DNA of 64,000 nucleotides, from NCBI RefSeq assembly GCF_029227915.1, contig NC_079880.1:11187501-11251500 (forward strand), in the 5' to 3' direction. The number at the start of each line of letters is the position of its first letter. Positions within the stretch are counted from its first letter, which is position 1. The DNA is from Hydractinia symbiolongicarpus. Lineage: Eukaryota; Cnidaria; Hydrozoa; Anthoathecata; Hydractiniidae. The notes under the pieces are model-generated. The model saw only the letters and a program-made list of their open reading frames with translations, had not been told where the DNA came from and did not search any database. Shown in pieces: positions 19,886 to 30,045 of this stretch. A program made the translations under genes and the position numbers.

Positions 19886-22160
19886 AAAGAAGAGTCACTT
19901 AAAAGAAGAGTCATTTAAAGAATGGAAATACTTGAGACATGAGAAAGACATGATTTAAAAGATGAACTGGCTTGAATGTCCTCCATGTACAGTAAACAAC
20001 ACAGCTGTCATGTAGATGGAAACTGTAAATTATACAGATATTCCTCCTCCGGCAAGTAAGACTCAACTAACAATTTTTTGCCATATGAGTACCAGTTTTA
20101 TTATTCAAGTACAAATTTCTTAAAGGTATTTTTAATGCATTAAGTATAAAAGACAATTATTACTTTTTATAAGGCAAAGAAGGCCATCATGTTATGGTGA
20201 ATTGCTGTTTGGGTCAAATGAAAAAGTAAATTCTTATTTGGAACAACTGTATGGAAATTGGTTTTTTGTAAACAAGGTTTGTGTTTTTTCTTAAATGTAT
20301 CTCTCTTTTCATGTTATCTGTAATAGTATAAATACTTTATAATATCCATATATTTGAAAAATGTGTTTTGATTTTACTTACAACGGTGACACACAATGTG
20401 GGGGACGATGGTCAGCAGCAAGAAATGTGAAAAAAAAGCGAAATCGTTAGATGAAACAGGCCTTGAAGTTGCTACTTGTAGGCATGTTTTCGGACAGAAA
20501 GCTGTAGCCACTTTTTTTCTTTGTGTTTCTCTTGGGTAGAGCGTATTTCTTATGTTTTGGTGCGTAATTCTCTTGTTCATTAGTCTGTGTCGTGTGTGGT
20601 ACTTAAGTAAAAGGTGAAGTGTTCGGTTTTTCGTGGATTAATAAATGTTTTTTGTTATTTCGACTTTTTTTTAGCCTACGACATCACTCCAGTCAGAAAC
20701 GCCTTCCCCTCACTCCCTTTTTCTAAATTACCGTACCACCACCTAGATTCAGCGCACATCGCTTTCATTGGGCCAACAAGATGTTCGATATAGAGGAGAG
20801 GTTTCATTTTACATATGGCGAAGGAATAATATATATTTATATTGAAGAAGGACAACTTTGCTCAACACTAATAGTGATAGTGCCTGAGGTCCGATCGTTG
20901 TAAAAATTTCTCCGTTGAGAATGAAAATACGGATGTGCAATAATAAAATTCACCAATTACTAATATATTATTATTCACAGCTCCCTTTTCATAAAAGGTG
21001 GAATGCACGCGTTTATACTGTACTACTGGAAAAATCCACGGGTTTGGTTTTTTTTAAGCAACAAAAAAGAAATTATGTGTGGCTTGATATTGCTTGTTCT
21101 TATTTTTTACAGACTAAGCTGTAACAATTAACTTCGACTAAATTCGCATTTAGGCTAGCTTTTACTGGACTCACAGAACACGATAAGTATCGGAAGCTTT
21201 GGCGCTAATAAAATTTCTTATGTCTTTAACCTATTTTCAAGCTGGGAAATGACTTTAACAATTAGCGCCAATTGCTGAATATATATTTCAAAAATGAATT
21301 GGTCTTACAAGGTACATAAAAAGAATAAAACCCGTAAAAACTCATATAATATTTTTTCATTAAAGCCTTATCGAAACTGCGGGAAATCGACAAAACTCTT
21401 TCGCTGTTTTTTATTGTGTGTTTTTTCACGTGTGTCATAAATCTGTCAAAGTATCTAAAATAAACAAACTTCATGTTTCATAATGTGGAAGAAAAGAGCT
21501 TTAAGGCGAGAGGCCCTTTCGTTAATGTAGCATTGACAAGACACGTAAAAATAGTCAAAATATATATTTTTCACAGACTTTCGTAATAAAAAATAAAATG
21601 GAACAGGTTTGAATTAACCAATACGATAAATCTTCGTGTAATAATTAACCAGTCCAACTTGTCTGAAACTAAGTGCACAGCTTTCACATGACGGTCAACT
21701 TTACCTCCTACATATTGACATCTATAGAATGGACATTTCGCTTCATATATTATTCTGCTATTTATTGCTATGACCTTTACAGCATCTGTATTGCCCAAGA
21801 TGATTCTGTAGATCGCTTAGGATCTCAGTGCACCGTCGACGCACGAAGTTTATAGCCTAAATATGTCTGAAATTTATAATGCATAATATTGTAATTTTTA
21901 GGTAAAAAATAAACTTTTTTGCATCAACTTTCGCATATTTAATTCAAGCAAAACTAAAATTTTGGGAATGTACAATGAACCAAAACAATATCAACAGCAA
22001 AAACAACTAGAGTGAATTATTTAACTACATTGGATTGTAGTCGGCAGGAATGTTGTGAATAAATGGCAGTTCTAAATAATAAAATAATAAAAACACACAC
22101 AAATAGTACTTTTAAGATAATGTTGTTATTCACAGTAAACGCAGCACTTCCCTTGTTCCT
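19886..22160. other. AT-rich stretch, two weak exon-like signals only
   Basis: No confident gene. On the minus strand, 20580-20385 ends in a hydrophobic FFSHFLLLTIVPHIVC segment directly before GTAAGT and could be a signal-peptide exon. At 21798-21640 (minus) a short CPFYRC then RHVKAVH pattern resembles a zinc-finger fragment. Neither can be linked to further exons. Confidence 0.25.
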
Positions 22161-22188
22161 AGTACTTTAATCGGAGAAACTTTCGCGA

Positions 22189-22290
22189 ATTTCGCGAAAG
22201 TTTATCTCGCGAAAAATTTGAAATCGTTCATTCGCGAAAGTTTATCTCGCGAGATTTTGCTGATTTTTCAATTCGCGAAAGTTTATCCAG
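22189..22290 (+). repeat. Left subterminal CGCGA repeats
   Basis: Three direct copies of TTCGCGAAAGTTTATCTCGC or a shortened form (about 22190, 22232 and 22273), spaced about 41 bp. CpG-rich motifs in very AT-rich DNA; likely protein-binding sites for transposition. Confidence 0.75.
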
Positions 22291-22453
22291 TAAATTCCGA
22301 AGTATTTTCAGCTAATGAATTTCCCTTTATTCAGAAATTTGATTTAAGGGGAAGAAAAAAGAGTCAGTTTTATTCTTTTGGGAAAATTTCGGAGAAAAAT
22401 AGAGGAAAAAGAATTTTCTGCTTGAATCTATTCCGTAAAAAAAGAAGAATTAT

Positions 22454-23266
22454 CTAATCAATAATTATGGTATCCGGTTTCTTCCCCTGTTTCTCTTCAA
22501 GTCGAGGTTTCTTTGACGGTATTTTGCCACTAAACATGTCTCGTATATCAAATGATTCCGTCTCTTTACGTACTGTTATTTTTTTTTGTTTTAATGTTTC
22601 TTTGCTTGTCGCGCGATGCTGCCCTTTTGATAGAAAATCAACTTCAATCTTATCCGCCAAGAATGAACCAAGGATAACAGGCGAAGTCGGTTCAGCATAA
22701 GTTGCTTTAACAAGCTCCATCACTCGATCAAGAAGCTGAATATTCTTTTGTGTTTGAAACATTTCTACTGTCACTTTACATGAAATTTCCAAGCCTCCTT
22801 GAACTAAGGGTGATCTCCGATAGTGGGTTGATGTCAAATCTGCAAAAATTTTTGCTGCCCTTATCAATAAAAATTTTAGAGTTCGCGACAATTCCCTTGG
22901 TAAATGACCAACAATCGTTCCATCTGCCTTGCATGTTTTTATAGCAAATATATCGAAGGCGTTATCCTCGTCATGAGAACAAACAAGGTGCTCTTCTTTT
23001 TTGGGATACCAATTTTTTCTGTAGTAATGGTATCCGCGAATTGCTGAAGTAAACGTTTTCTTAAACATTGCCATTCTTAAGAACGAACCATGGATCCCAA
23101 ATGTTGATTTTTTTATACGATTTTGGAACTGCCTTGAATAGCAATTAACTCTCCATCGTTTTTCCTTTTCAATCATATTGTCAGTCTCTAAAATAAAAAC
23201 TGTATTCTCTGCGATAAAAAGCTCTTTGAAAGAAAGGAAATAATTCATTTTATATTTCACTCGCAT
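22454..23266 (-). CDS. HIRAN-like protein carried by a TIR transposon
   Basis: An uninterrupted 270-codon frame ending at TAG 22454-22456. Residues about 75-170 resemble a HIRAN-type fold seen in cnidarian transposon-associated proteins: AIRGYHYYRKNWYPKKEEH, then DEDNAFDIFAIKT (the N-x-x-D-x-x-A-I pattern) and VGHLPRELSRTLKFLL. The C-terminal third is Lys- and Glu-rich. HIRAN domains bind single-stranded or 3'-ended DNA in HLTF- and Rad5-type proteins; here the domain stands alone. Its place within 24-bp inverted repeats suggests a role in moving the element. The first Met is assumed; a later Met at codon 7 is also possible. Assignment to HIRAN is by motif memory, not a search. Confidence 0.6.
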   Translation of the reverse strand: MRVKYKMNYFLSFKELFIAENTVFILETDNMIEKEKRWRVNCYSRQFQNRIKKSTFGIHGSFLRMAMFKKTFTSAIRGYHYYRKNWYPKKEEHLVCSHDEDNAFDIFAIKTCKADGTIVGHLPRELSRTLKFLLIRAAKIFADLTSTHYRRSPLVQGGLEISCKVTVEMFQTQKNIQLLDRVMELVKATYAEPTSPVILGSFLADKIEVDFLSKGQHRATSKETLKQKKITVRKETESFDIRDMFSGKIPSKKPRLEEKQGKKPDTIIID

Positions 23267-23289
23267 CTTTTGTTGTCTGACGCGTCAAA

Positions 23290-23881
23290 ATGTCTTTCTT
23301 GAGAGCCTCAATCAAAGAGAAATCATCGAGTACAAAGAAAAAAGATGATAAGCAAAAGTCCAGCAAAACTAAGGAAAAAGAAGGTATTAAAAAATATATG
23401 TCTTACATACTAAAAATAGAATCTTTCTTTCACGTTTAATTTTTTTTAAAAAACAGTCAAGGGATTCGGGTATCATTGGATGGGGTATCGTTGGAAGACA
23501 TAGATATCAAACTACGCATTTCAACCCCGAAACCTTTACATGCTGGTTGGGTTGTTGATTTCTACAACTTCATAACATGGGCTGAAGGAAAGGAGATAGT
23601 GTTAAATGGATGGAAAGTCGCTGGTATATACGATGCTCTGAAGCTTGGTAACAATAAATTACCAAACATATATCCTTTCCATGTAATCGACCCTTTGGTT
23701 ATTGAAAGTTATGTTGACACAAACATAGATGCAGCCTGTCAACTAGAACGGGGAGATTGAAGCATTTTGCTATCGGAATGATGTAGGCGATAACGAAGAC
23801 GAAGAAGAGTGGGAGCCGGAAGGTGGTAGAAATGTTTTCGATGACATTCTCAATGACTTTGACGACGAACAACCTTTGTAA
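23290..23881 (+). pseudogene. Small element-encoded protein, divergent partner of the HIRAN-like gene
   Basis: Exon 1 (23290 to about 23382) encodes a Lys/Ser-rich leader, MSFLRASIKEKSSSTKKK. After an acceptor at 23455-23456, a 95-codon frame reads IDIKLRISTPKPLHAGWVV, then NGWKVAGIYDAL and ends early at TGA near 23758. A one-base shift would join it to an acidic tail (EDEEEWEPEGG) that ends at TAA 23879-23881. I know the PLHAxWLVxxYN and G-W-x-x-A-G-I pattern from the C-terminal ends of cnidarian transposase-like proteins. No DDE core is present, so this may be all that is left of the transposase or a separate accessory protein. Confidence 0.45.
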
Positions 23882-24009
23882 ATTTCTTTATACTACTGTA
23901 GTATAATATTCATTATGCAAAATGTAGGTTTGAACATGTTTGAAAACAAACTTTTGTCAATTTTTCTGTATCATGCCCCTTGTTTCCTAGCGAAATATTA
24001 TCAATATCT

Positions 24010-24067
24010 TCATTCGCGAAAGTTTATCTCGCGAAATTTTTTCCAAAAAAATTCGCGAGTTTTCAAC
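24010..24067 (+). repeat. Right subterminal CGCGA repeats
   Basis: TTCGCGAAAGTTTATCTCGC again at about 24013, then TTCGCGAGTTTTCAACTCGC at about 24052, in front of the right inverted repeat. Confidence 0.7.
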
Positions 24068-24093
24068 TCGCGAAAGTTTCCCCGATTAAAGTA

Positions 24094-24910
24094 TTCATTT
24101 CCCACATAGATATAGTATCAAGGTAATGATTAAAATTTCGAAATGGATGGAGACTTAAAAAGCTAATCGAGATCACTATCATAAGAAGATATAACAATAA
24201 TTTCAGGATTTCAAGCGAACAAGTAAAACAGCATAATTAAAGAACATAAAGAATATATACGATCAAAGTGTAAGCCTGTGTATAAAATGTGACCAAAGAA
24301 ATTAAAACACGTTTTTATATAGATAGTTGGACAGTACTCATGCTTGTAAGAAGCAAGAAAGTGTATTCAGCACCTTTTCCTTGGAGCCGAATCCCAGTTT
24401 TGACAACCACTGTCCCTGTAGACAAGATACTTCAGTGCAGCTTGTTGTATTGTAAACCTTTTTCACAGATATTATAAAAAAAGTACCTGGATAAAAGTTA
24501 CGATCACCAGAATACTAGAACTTTGATTCAATCGATTTTGAAATTGTTTTTTTATTTATAATGACGTAATGAAAGAACGTATATATAGACATTTTCACAA
24601 CATGTAACATTTTTCTTCTATTAACAGTGCGCAAATTTTACATGCCTTTGTTCAATTTTGAAAATTTATCCACCCTTATAAACAAAAAAAAAGAATAAAA
24701 ACATATATATTTACATCATATGTATTTCAATATACATAAATATACATTAAATTTATATCAACAGTTTCTCTTTTGGATCTGTATATGTGGATTTACGTAA
24801 AATAATGTAACAATATGTGTTGTAAAATGTACAAATTTCTCAAAGCATATTCAAAGCAAACAACTAAACAAGTATACAGATCTATGTATAGATAGATTAC
24901 AATTAGATAT
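24094..24910. other. Spacer with dispersed repeat, no gene
   Basis: Contains the second copy (24328-24470) of the repeat seen at 18750. The rest is AT-rich. Confidence 0.4.
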
Positions 24911-24920
24911 GAGTAATTAC

Positions 24921-25123
24921 TCAGCTTCTGCTGATATATGGAACACACTAGCCTCACTCAGAGCATGAAGGACGAAGTATGTTTTACCATCCTTCGAAAT
25001 TCTTACAATGTTGTTCCACATAACCTTACATGTGTCACCAATGCCATATCTACATTCTGATAGCTTATTCAGCCACTTGCCTTCAATTTTACGCCCAGTT
25101 GAAGAATTACTTTTAAAAGCCAA
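24921..25123 (-). CDS. Possible terminal exon, unknown protein
   Basis: About 68 open codons on the minus strand, including GDTCKVMWNNIVRISKDGK and LHALSEASVFH, ending in TAA. The composition is protein-like but I recognise no family. It abuts the 5' edge of the long USP retrotransposon and could be a host or older-element exon cut by it. Confidence 0.25.
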
Positions 25124-25291
25124 AACGTTTCATTGTCATCAGGTTGAGCATATACAGACAATATATGCCTAACAGTTATTTCTATTTTGGTAACACTAAA
25201 CAAAAAAACATGATATTCACTTGTGTCTCAGATCCGCTAAAAATAAATTGCAGTCAAAGCAGTTTTCCACAATCTCCTAGGCTCTTACCCA

Positions 25292-27345
25292 TTGTCCAAA
25301 AAAGTGGAGCTGTTGGAATCAACAATTTATTACCATGCGTCTCACCTGTTTGGTGTAAGGTCACTTCCCCAGCACAACCTATCAGGTTTGAACAGGAGAG
25401 CTTTACGCAGCATCAGTTTGGTGAACAAGAAGAACAATCTACTCCAAACTCTTAAGAGCTCATCTGACCCAGTTGAGAAAAGCAACATGCAAAACCTTTT
25501 AGATGATATAATGGTCAAGTTAAGGTTACTTCACAGAGGTGAGCGGAATAGGAAACGACGTTGGAAAATCTCGAATGCACGCAGGGCTTTCTCTAAGAAT
25601 CCTTATCAGGCTGGAAAAAATATTTTAGATCCTAAATGTTCAATAAAACTTGAAGTTGCCCAGGACGAAATGGATTCACACAAACATTCAACCTTGAACG
25701 ATCCTTTACGCCATATACCTCTTTCAGATCTACCTGGATTGCCTTCACCACCAAATCTAGTCTCAGCTTTCGATTCTTCCAAGCTAAAGTTCAAGGATTT
25801 CCAAGCTGTCCTACGTTCTCGTAGAAATGCTTCTTCTCCTGGCTGAACCAAATTCCTTACACAGTATATAAGAATTGTCCTCATATTGCATCGTTTCTGT
25901 TTAACATTTTTCAAGGTTGTCTAAAGAAGTCTTTTATTCCTGTGCAATGGAGAATGGCATCAGAAGCTTACATACCTAAAAACAACACACCTTGTCCATC
26001 CAACCTAAAGGATTTTCGCCCCATAGTTCTTCTGAATGTTGAAGGAAAGCTCTTTTTTAGTTTGATTTCCAAGCGGTTAGAATCGCATATTGAAAAGAAA
26101 AACAACTTCCATTCAAAAAGGTTGTATTGAAAAAGTTCCGGGTTGCTGGGAACACATGTCTCTTGTTTGGTCCACACTTAAGAATGCGAAGGCACAACAT
26201 TCTTCACTTTCAGCCATATGGCTTGATATTGCTAATGCGTACCCTTCAGTTCCGCACAAGCTGATTTTTATGGCTCTCAGACGCTATGGTACCAGACGCT
26301 ATGTACCAGAATCCTGGATAGGGCTTATACAGCTATACTACGACGGCCTGTGGAGTAAGGCTTTTTCGGCTTCTGCTCCATCCAGTTGGCATCAACACGG
26401 TAGGGGAATTTTTATCGGCTGTACACTTTCCATTATACTATTTCTTGCAGCTATAAACGTTATTATTGAATATGTGTTTGTTACACCCAGCCTTATTGAT
26501 ACTGAAGGTAATAAAAACAAAATCCCAGACCAACCCCCAATAAAAGCTTTTATGGATGATATATTCTTAATGTCCACGTCAATTCCAAGTACTCAAAATT
26601 TATTAAACAGGTGTAAAACAGCTCTTGATTGGGTAGGCATGTCGTTTAGGCCTTCTAAATCACGCAGCATTGTCATTGATAAGGGAAAAGTTGAGCGTAG
26701 TTCACCGTTTACAGTTGGCAGCGAAAAAATTCAATCTATTCATTCTAATCCAATTAGGTTTTTAGGTAGAACAATAAACTCATCCTTGTCTGATTCTGCT
26801 GCAATGCAAGAATTTCTAAATGATGCGAAAGACAAACTATGCTTATAGCTAGGTCCTTTCATAAAGGGGTCCATAAGGTTTGGTTTTTACACCATCTGTT
26901 AATTCCCAGAATCCGCTGGCCATTATTAATTTATGAAGTTTCTCTATCTACTATCACAAAACTAGAGCAAAGATTTTCTGTTTTCATTAGGAAATGGTTA
27001 AAACTACATAATTCAATTTCAAACATTTCCTTATATGCCTCGACATCGCCTTGTCCTCTTCCCCTGAAAAGTCTTGCATCTGTTCTCAAATCTGCCAAAA
27101 TCAGTGGGCATCTGTTACTAAGAGATTCTGTCGACCCTTGTGTGTCTAAGTGCGTACCAGATTTAAAAGCGGTAAATTGGAAAGTTAGTGAGGCAATTCT
27201 TTCGGCGGATAGTCAGCTCAATTTCAAAAGGATTTTAGGTTTGCATCAGACTGGTCGAGCTGGCTGGCTTAGGGCTCTTAGACCAGAAAAATATACCACC
27301 AAAAGGCACTTATGCTTACCGAAAGCTTGTTTCCAATATCATTGA
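25292..27345 (+). pseudogene. Reverse transcriptase region of the USP-bearing retrotransposon
   Basis: Frame 1 (25292-25846) is an Arg/Lys-rich lead ending at SSPG; a shift of one or two bases at about 25845 continues into LNQIPYTVYKN. RT motifs follow: NLKDFRPIVLLNVEGKLF (motif with R-P-I), WLDIANAYPSVPH (catalytic Asp of motif A), HGRGIFIGCTLS (motif B, G-x-x-x-G-C-x-L-S) and FMDDI at 26549-26563 (the catalytic DD). The tail includes ALDWVGMSFRPSKS and FLGRTI. Shifts occur near 26095, 26845 and 27350-27385. It would have copied the element RNA at the nicked target. The close spacing of motifs and the downstream RLE fit the R2-like side of the non-LTR tree. Confidence 0.75.
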
Positions 27346-27385
27346 AGAAAAAGAAGAAGATATTGACCATGCCAGAGCTGTACAG

Positions 27386-29271
27386 TTGCATTTGCAAGGC
27401 AATTGGACAAAATGGTGCTCTTATGTGAAAAATGATTTATCTTGGAGAACAATTCTTTCACTGCCACAATGTCTAACTTCCTTTTGTATAGGGGCAACCT
27501 ACGACACACTTCCCTCTGCAATCAATCTTGTGAGATGGAGAATTGAGAAAGAAAAAAGTTGCATTCTGTGCAAGAAACCATCCTCAAATGTCTCTCACAT
27601 ATTGGGTGCCTGTAGGACCTCCCTTACACAGGGTAGATACACATACCGTCATGACTCGGTTTTAATAGTTTTAGTTAAGGCATTAAAAGAGTTTTTGGTA
27701 TCATATGAACCTCTTAAGGTTTCCAAGTGCAACAAAATTAATTTCATTCCGGCCGGTCAATCAACATCTAAGAAGAGGCATACAAAGTGTCCAGGCCTTC
27801 TTCACCTTGCTTCCGATTTGAAAATACTGTCAGATTTAGATTCCGTTTTAGTTGTTCCACCATACATTGCAATAACACAACTACGCCCAGACGTGTTATT
27901 AATATCCAGTTCTTCCAAAACTGTAATTATGTTAGAACTGACTTGTCCATGTGAAGAGAACACGGAATATTGTCACAAACGAAAGCTTAACAAATATTCT
28001 TCACTTTGTTATGCTATGAAAAACAATGGATGGATCGTGCATTTCTTTGCCATTGAGGTGGGTGCAAGGGGTTTCTGTTCAGAATCAGTAAGGACCTGTT
28101 TTCGTCGCCTTGGTTTCCCTAACAAGCCTTTACGTTCCCTATTAAAAGCCCTAACTTTTACCTCCATGAGTGCTTCTTTTTACATCTGGATGTCTCGAAA
28201 TTCTACCACTTGGATTGAGCCTGAAAAGGCCCCAATCATTCCTGAAGTTTCTTCTGTTACAAATATGGAATGTAAGAAATCAAAACCACCTGAGAAATCT
28301 ACCGCAAGTCACATAAAATTTTGTATAATCAAAAAACCCGAAAAACTTGCTACAGGGTCTTCCAAAACAACAGTCGCATTGCCATCTAACCCTGATTTTA
28401 GGAATAGCGGTCTAAAAAACTTGGGAAACACAAGTTATGCAAACTCAATCTTACAATGTTTTTATAACCTTCCAAAAGTTAAAGAAGCCATTTCTGTCAG
28501 CAAAACAACCTCAAAGTTAGGCGAAGCATTTGTAGGTGTTCTTCAAAGTTTGGCTGTTTCTAGAAGTCCAGTTGATCCCTCCCATTTTTGCGTGCTATGA
28601 AACATCATATCTCAGCTGCCAAGGGAAGTGCATTTAATATCTTTGCTCAGCACGACGTCCCCGAGGTTCTTGAATATCTCCTACCTGGTCTGTCATTAGA
28701 CTTTCCATTTATTGGAAGTCTTTTTAGTATTGGCATCAAGACATTAACCAATTGCAATTCATGTCATATTACCAGCTCCTCAGAAGTTATAGCACCATGC
28801 ATCCAACTTTCTCTGCACCCTAAGTTACAATCTTCCTTAGATAATTTATTTGAAAGCGAGGAGTTGTCAGAAGCCAATGCCTACTTCTGTCATGTTTGCA
28901 ACGCTCACCAAACTGCTCTAGTTGAAAAAGAGGTAGTGTCGTGCAGTTCCCATCTCATTTTACAGCTTAAACGTTTTGCCAGTGCCAAGGGCCTTGTGTC
29001 AAAAATTGCCTCTCGTATTACTGCTTTTCCTGGTACCCTTTCCATACCTTTTACCGTAGATGGAGAAGTGAAATTTCGTAAAAATTTTCAATTAAGGGGT
29101 ATTATCAATCATTGCGGCAACTTAAATAATGGTCACTACACAACCATAGCCTTCGACCAAATGGTACACAGGTGGATACATTGCAACGATAGAGCAGTAA
29201 TTTTCTGTGATGACCGCCTTATTAACAGTCACGAGTCATATGTTTTCTTTTTAGAAGAGCTAAAAAATTAG
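27386..29271 (+). pseudogene. CCHC, restriction-like endonuclease and USP fusion
   Basis: The frame 27386-28600 is continuous. It has the knuckle CILCKKPSSNVSHILGAC (from 27560), RPD at 27884-27892, ELTCP (Glu at 27935-27937) and HKRKLNKY, the R-P-D...E...K pattern of the RLE nuclease. In the same frame, after a Pro/Lys linker, comes the USP Cys box GLKNLGNTSYANSILQCF (from about 28408). A one-base loss in a T run near 28590 shifts into the remaining USP (28588-29271): AQHDVPEVLEYLL, CNSC/CHVC zinc site, HLILQLKRF, His box NNGHYTTIAF (His 29134-29136) and HCNDRAV. Within the Cys box the nucleophile codon is AGT (Ser) at 28433-28435. RLE cuts the target DNA; the USP would remove ubiquitin, target unknown. 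Confidence 0.8.
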
Positions 29272-29321
29272 TGAAATCTTAGTTGAACAGAAAGTGGTCA
29301 AAGTTTACTTTAGGAAGATAG

Positions 29322-29384
29322 GGATGTCTAGTTTCTGCTGATGACCGTCCGCGGACCTCTTCGAGGTGACCCAGCTAGACATCC
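29322..29384 (+). ncRNA. Family A 3'-UTR folded RNA domain, copy 2
   Basis: Identical in stems to the copy at 10600: GGATGTCTAG 29322-29331 with CTAGACATCC 29375-29384, and an internal ACCTCTTCGAGGT hairpin. Confidence 0.6.
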
Positions 29385-29640
29385 AGGGTACTTAGGTTCA
29401 GAAATATGGGTCGAAACCTACCTGCCCTTGGTTAAAGTTCTGTTCATCTTTTCAAATGTGTTGTGTCCTTTTTTTTTATATATATTTTTTTAATTAATTC
29501 CTTGTAAAAAGGGAGAATTGTGCTTTTAGAGGCATTTTCTCTAGAGGAGTACAACCTCTAGCTTATTTCCAAAGACTTAAGAGGTTGAGTTAATCATTGC
29601 GGTGGCTTGCCACCTCTTTGTAAATTATTTTCTTTCTTAA

Positions 29641-30040
29641 ATATATAAGTTTTCTCTTTGCTTAGAATCCACTATTTAGGTGAATAGAATCTTTATGCCT
29701 AAAAATAAAAAATGTAGAATATGTTAAAAACATTTAAATTTCTGAAACAAGTATCATTGTTTTGGTAGGCAGCTTCTCCAAAAGTACGTTTGCACCATCC
29801 TCATCCATATTTTTGTTTTGTTCTAGAATAAAAAATGTATTTCTAATTTACAGTTTGAGGAGACCAAAAGAAGACAAATTTAGAGAATAAGAATGTAGAT
29901 TAGAAAAGTGTTCTGTATGAGCTGCTTGTGGTACTATGATCACTTCATTTTTCCTTAAATCGCATTGGCTATTTCATATTGATACCCACGTTCACTAAAA
30001 GAAAAAAATAATTAAAAAAAATAATAAATAAATAAATTCA
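29641..30040. other. No gene recognised
   Basis: AT-rich spacer between the retrotransposon tail and the Penelope-like element. Confidence 0.35.
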
Positions 30041-30045
30041 CTATA

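Larger units (their letters stand above)
22165..24091. mobile_element. Small TIR transposon with HIRAN-like gene, TA target site
   Basis: The ends are CTTTAATCGGAGAAACTTTC (22165 on) and its reverse complement ending at 24091; 24 bp of inverted repeat with one mismatch, flanked by TA at 22163-22164 and 24092-24093. Inside are two divergent genes whose starts lie about 25 bp apart: an intact HIRAN-like gene on the minus strand (22454-23266) and a broken small gene on the plus strand (23290-23881). Direct copies of TTCGCGAAAGTTTATCTCGC fill both subterminal regions. TA duplication suggests a Tc1/mariner-like or related transposase, but no DDE transposase is encoded here. Confidence 0.75.
25200..29640 (+). 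mobile_element. RT-RLE-USP non-LTR retrotransposon, family A, longest copy
   Basis: Order on the plus strand: N-terminal region (25292-25846), reverse transcriptase (about 25850-26848), thumb/linker (26839-27345), CCHC knuckle, restriction-like endonuclease and USP (27386-29271), 3' UTR with folded RNA (29322-29384), and a tail ending near 29630 at the same point where homology with the 10.9-kb copy ends. RT plus CCHC plus RLE is the architecture of the R2/NeSL/CRE-type non-LTR elements. The additional USP is fused in frame behind the RLE. At least five frameshifts have occurred, so this copy is dead. No target-site duplication could be fixed because the 5' end is unclear. Confidence 0.8.

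Noticed and set aside
22218-22457. Plus-strand frame in the left end of the HIRAN element
   Set aside because: It translates the subterminal CGCGA repeats and has no domain.
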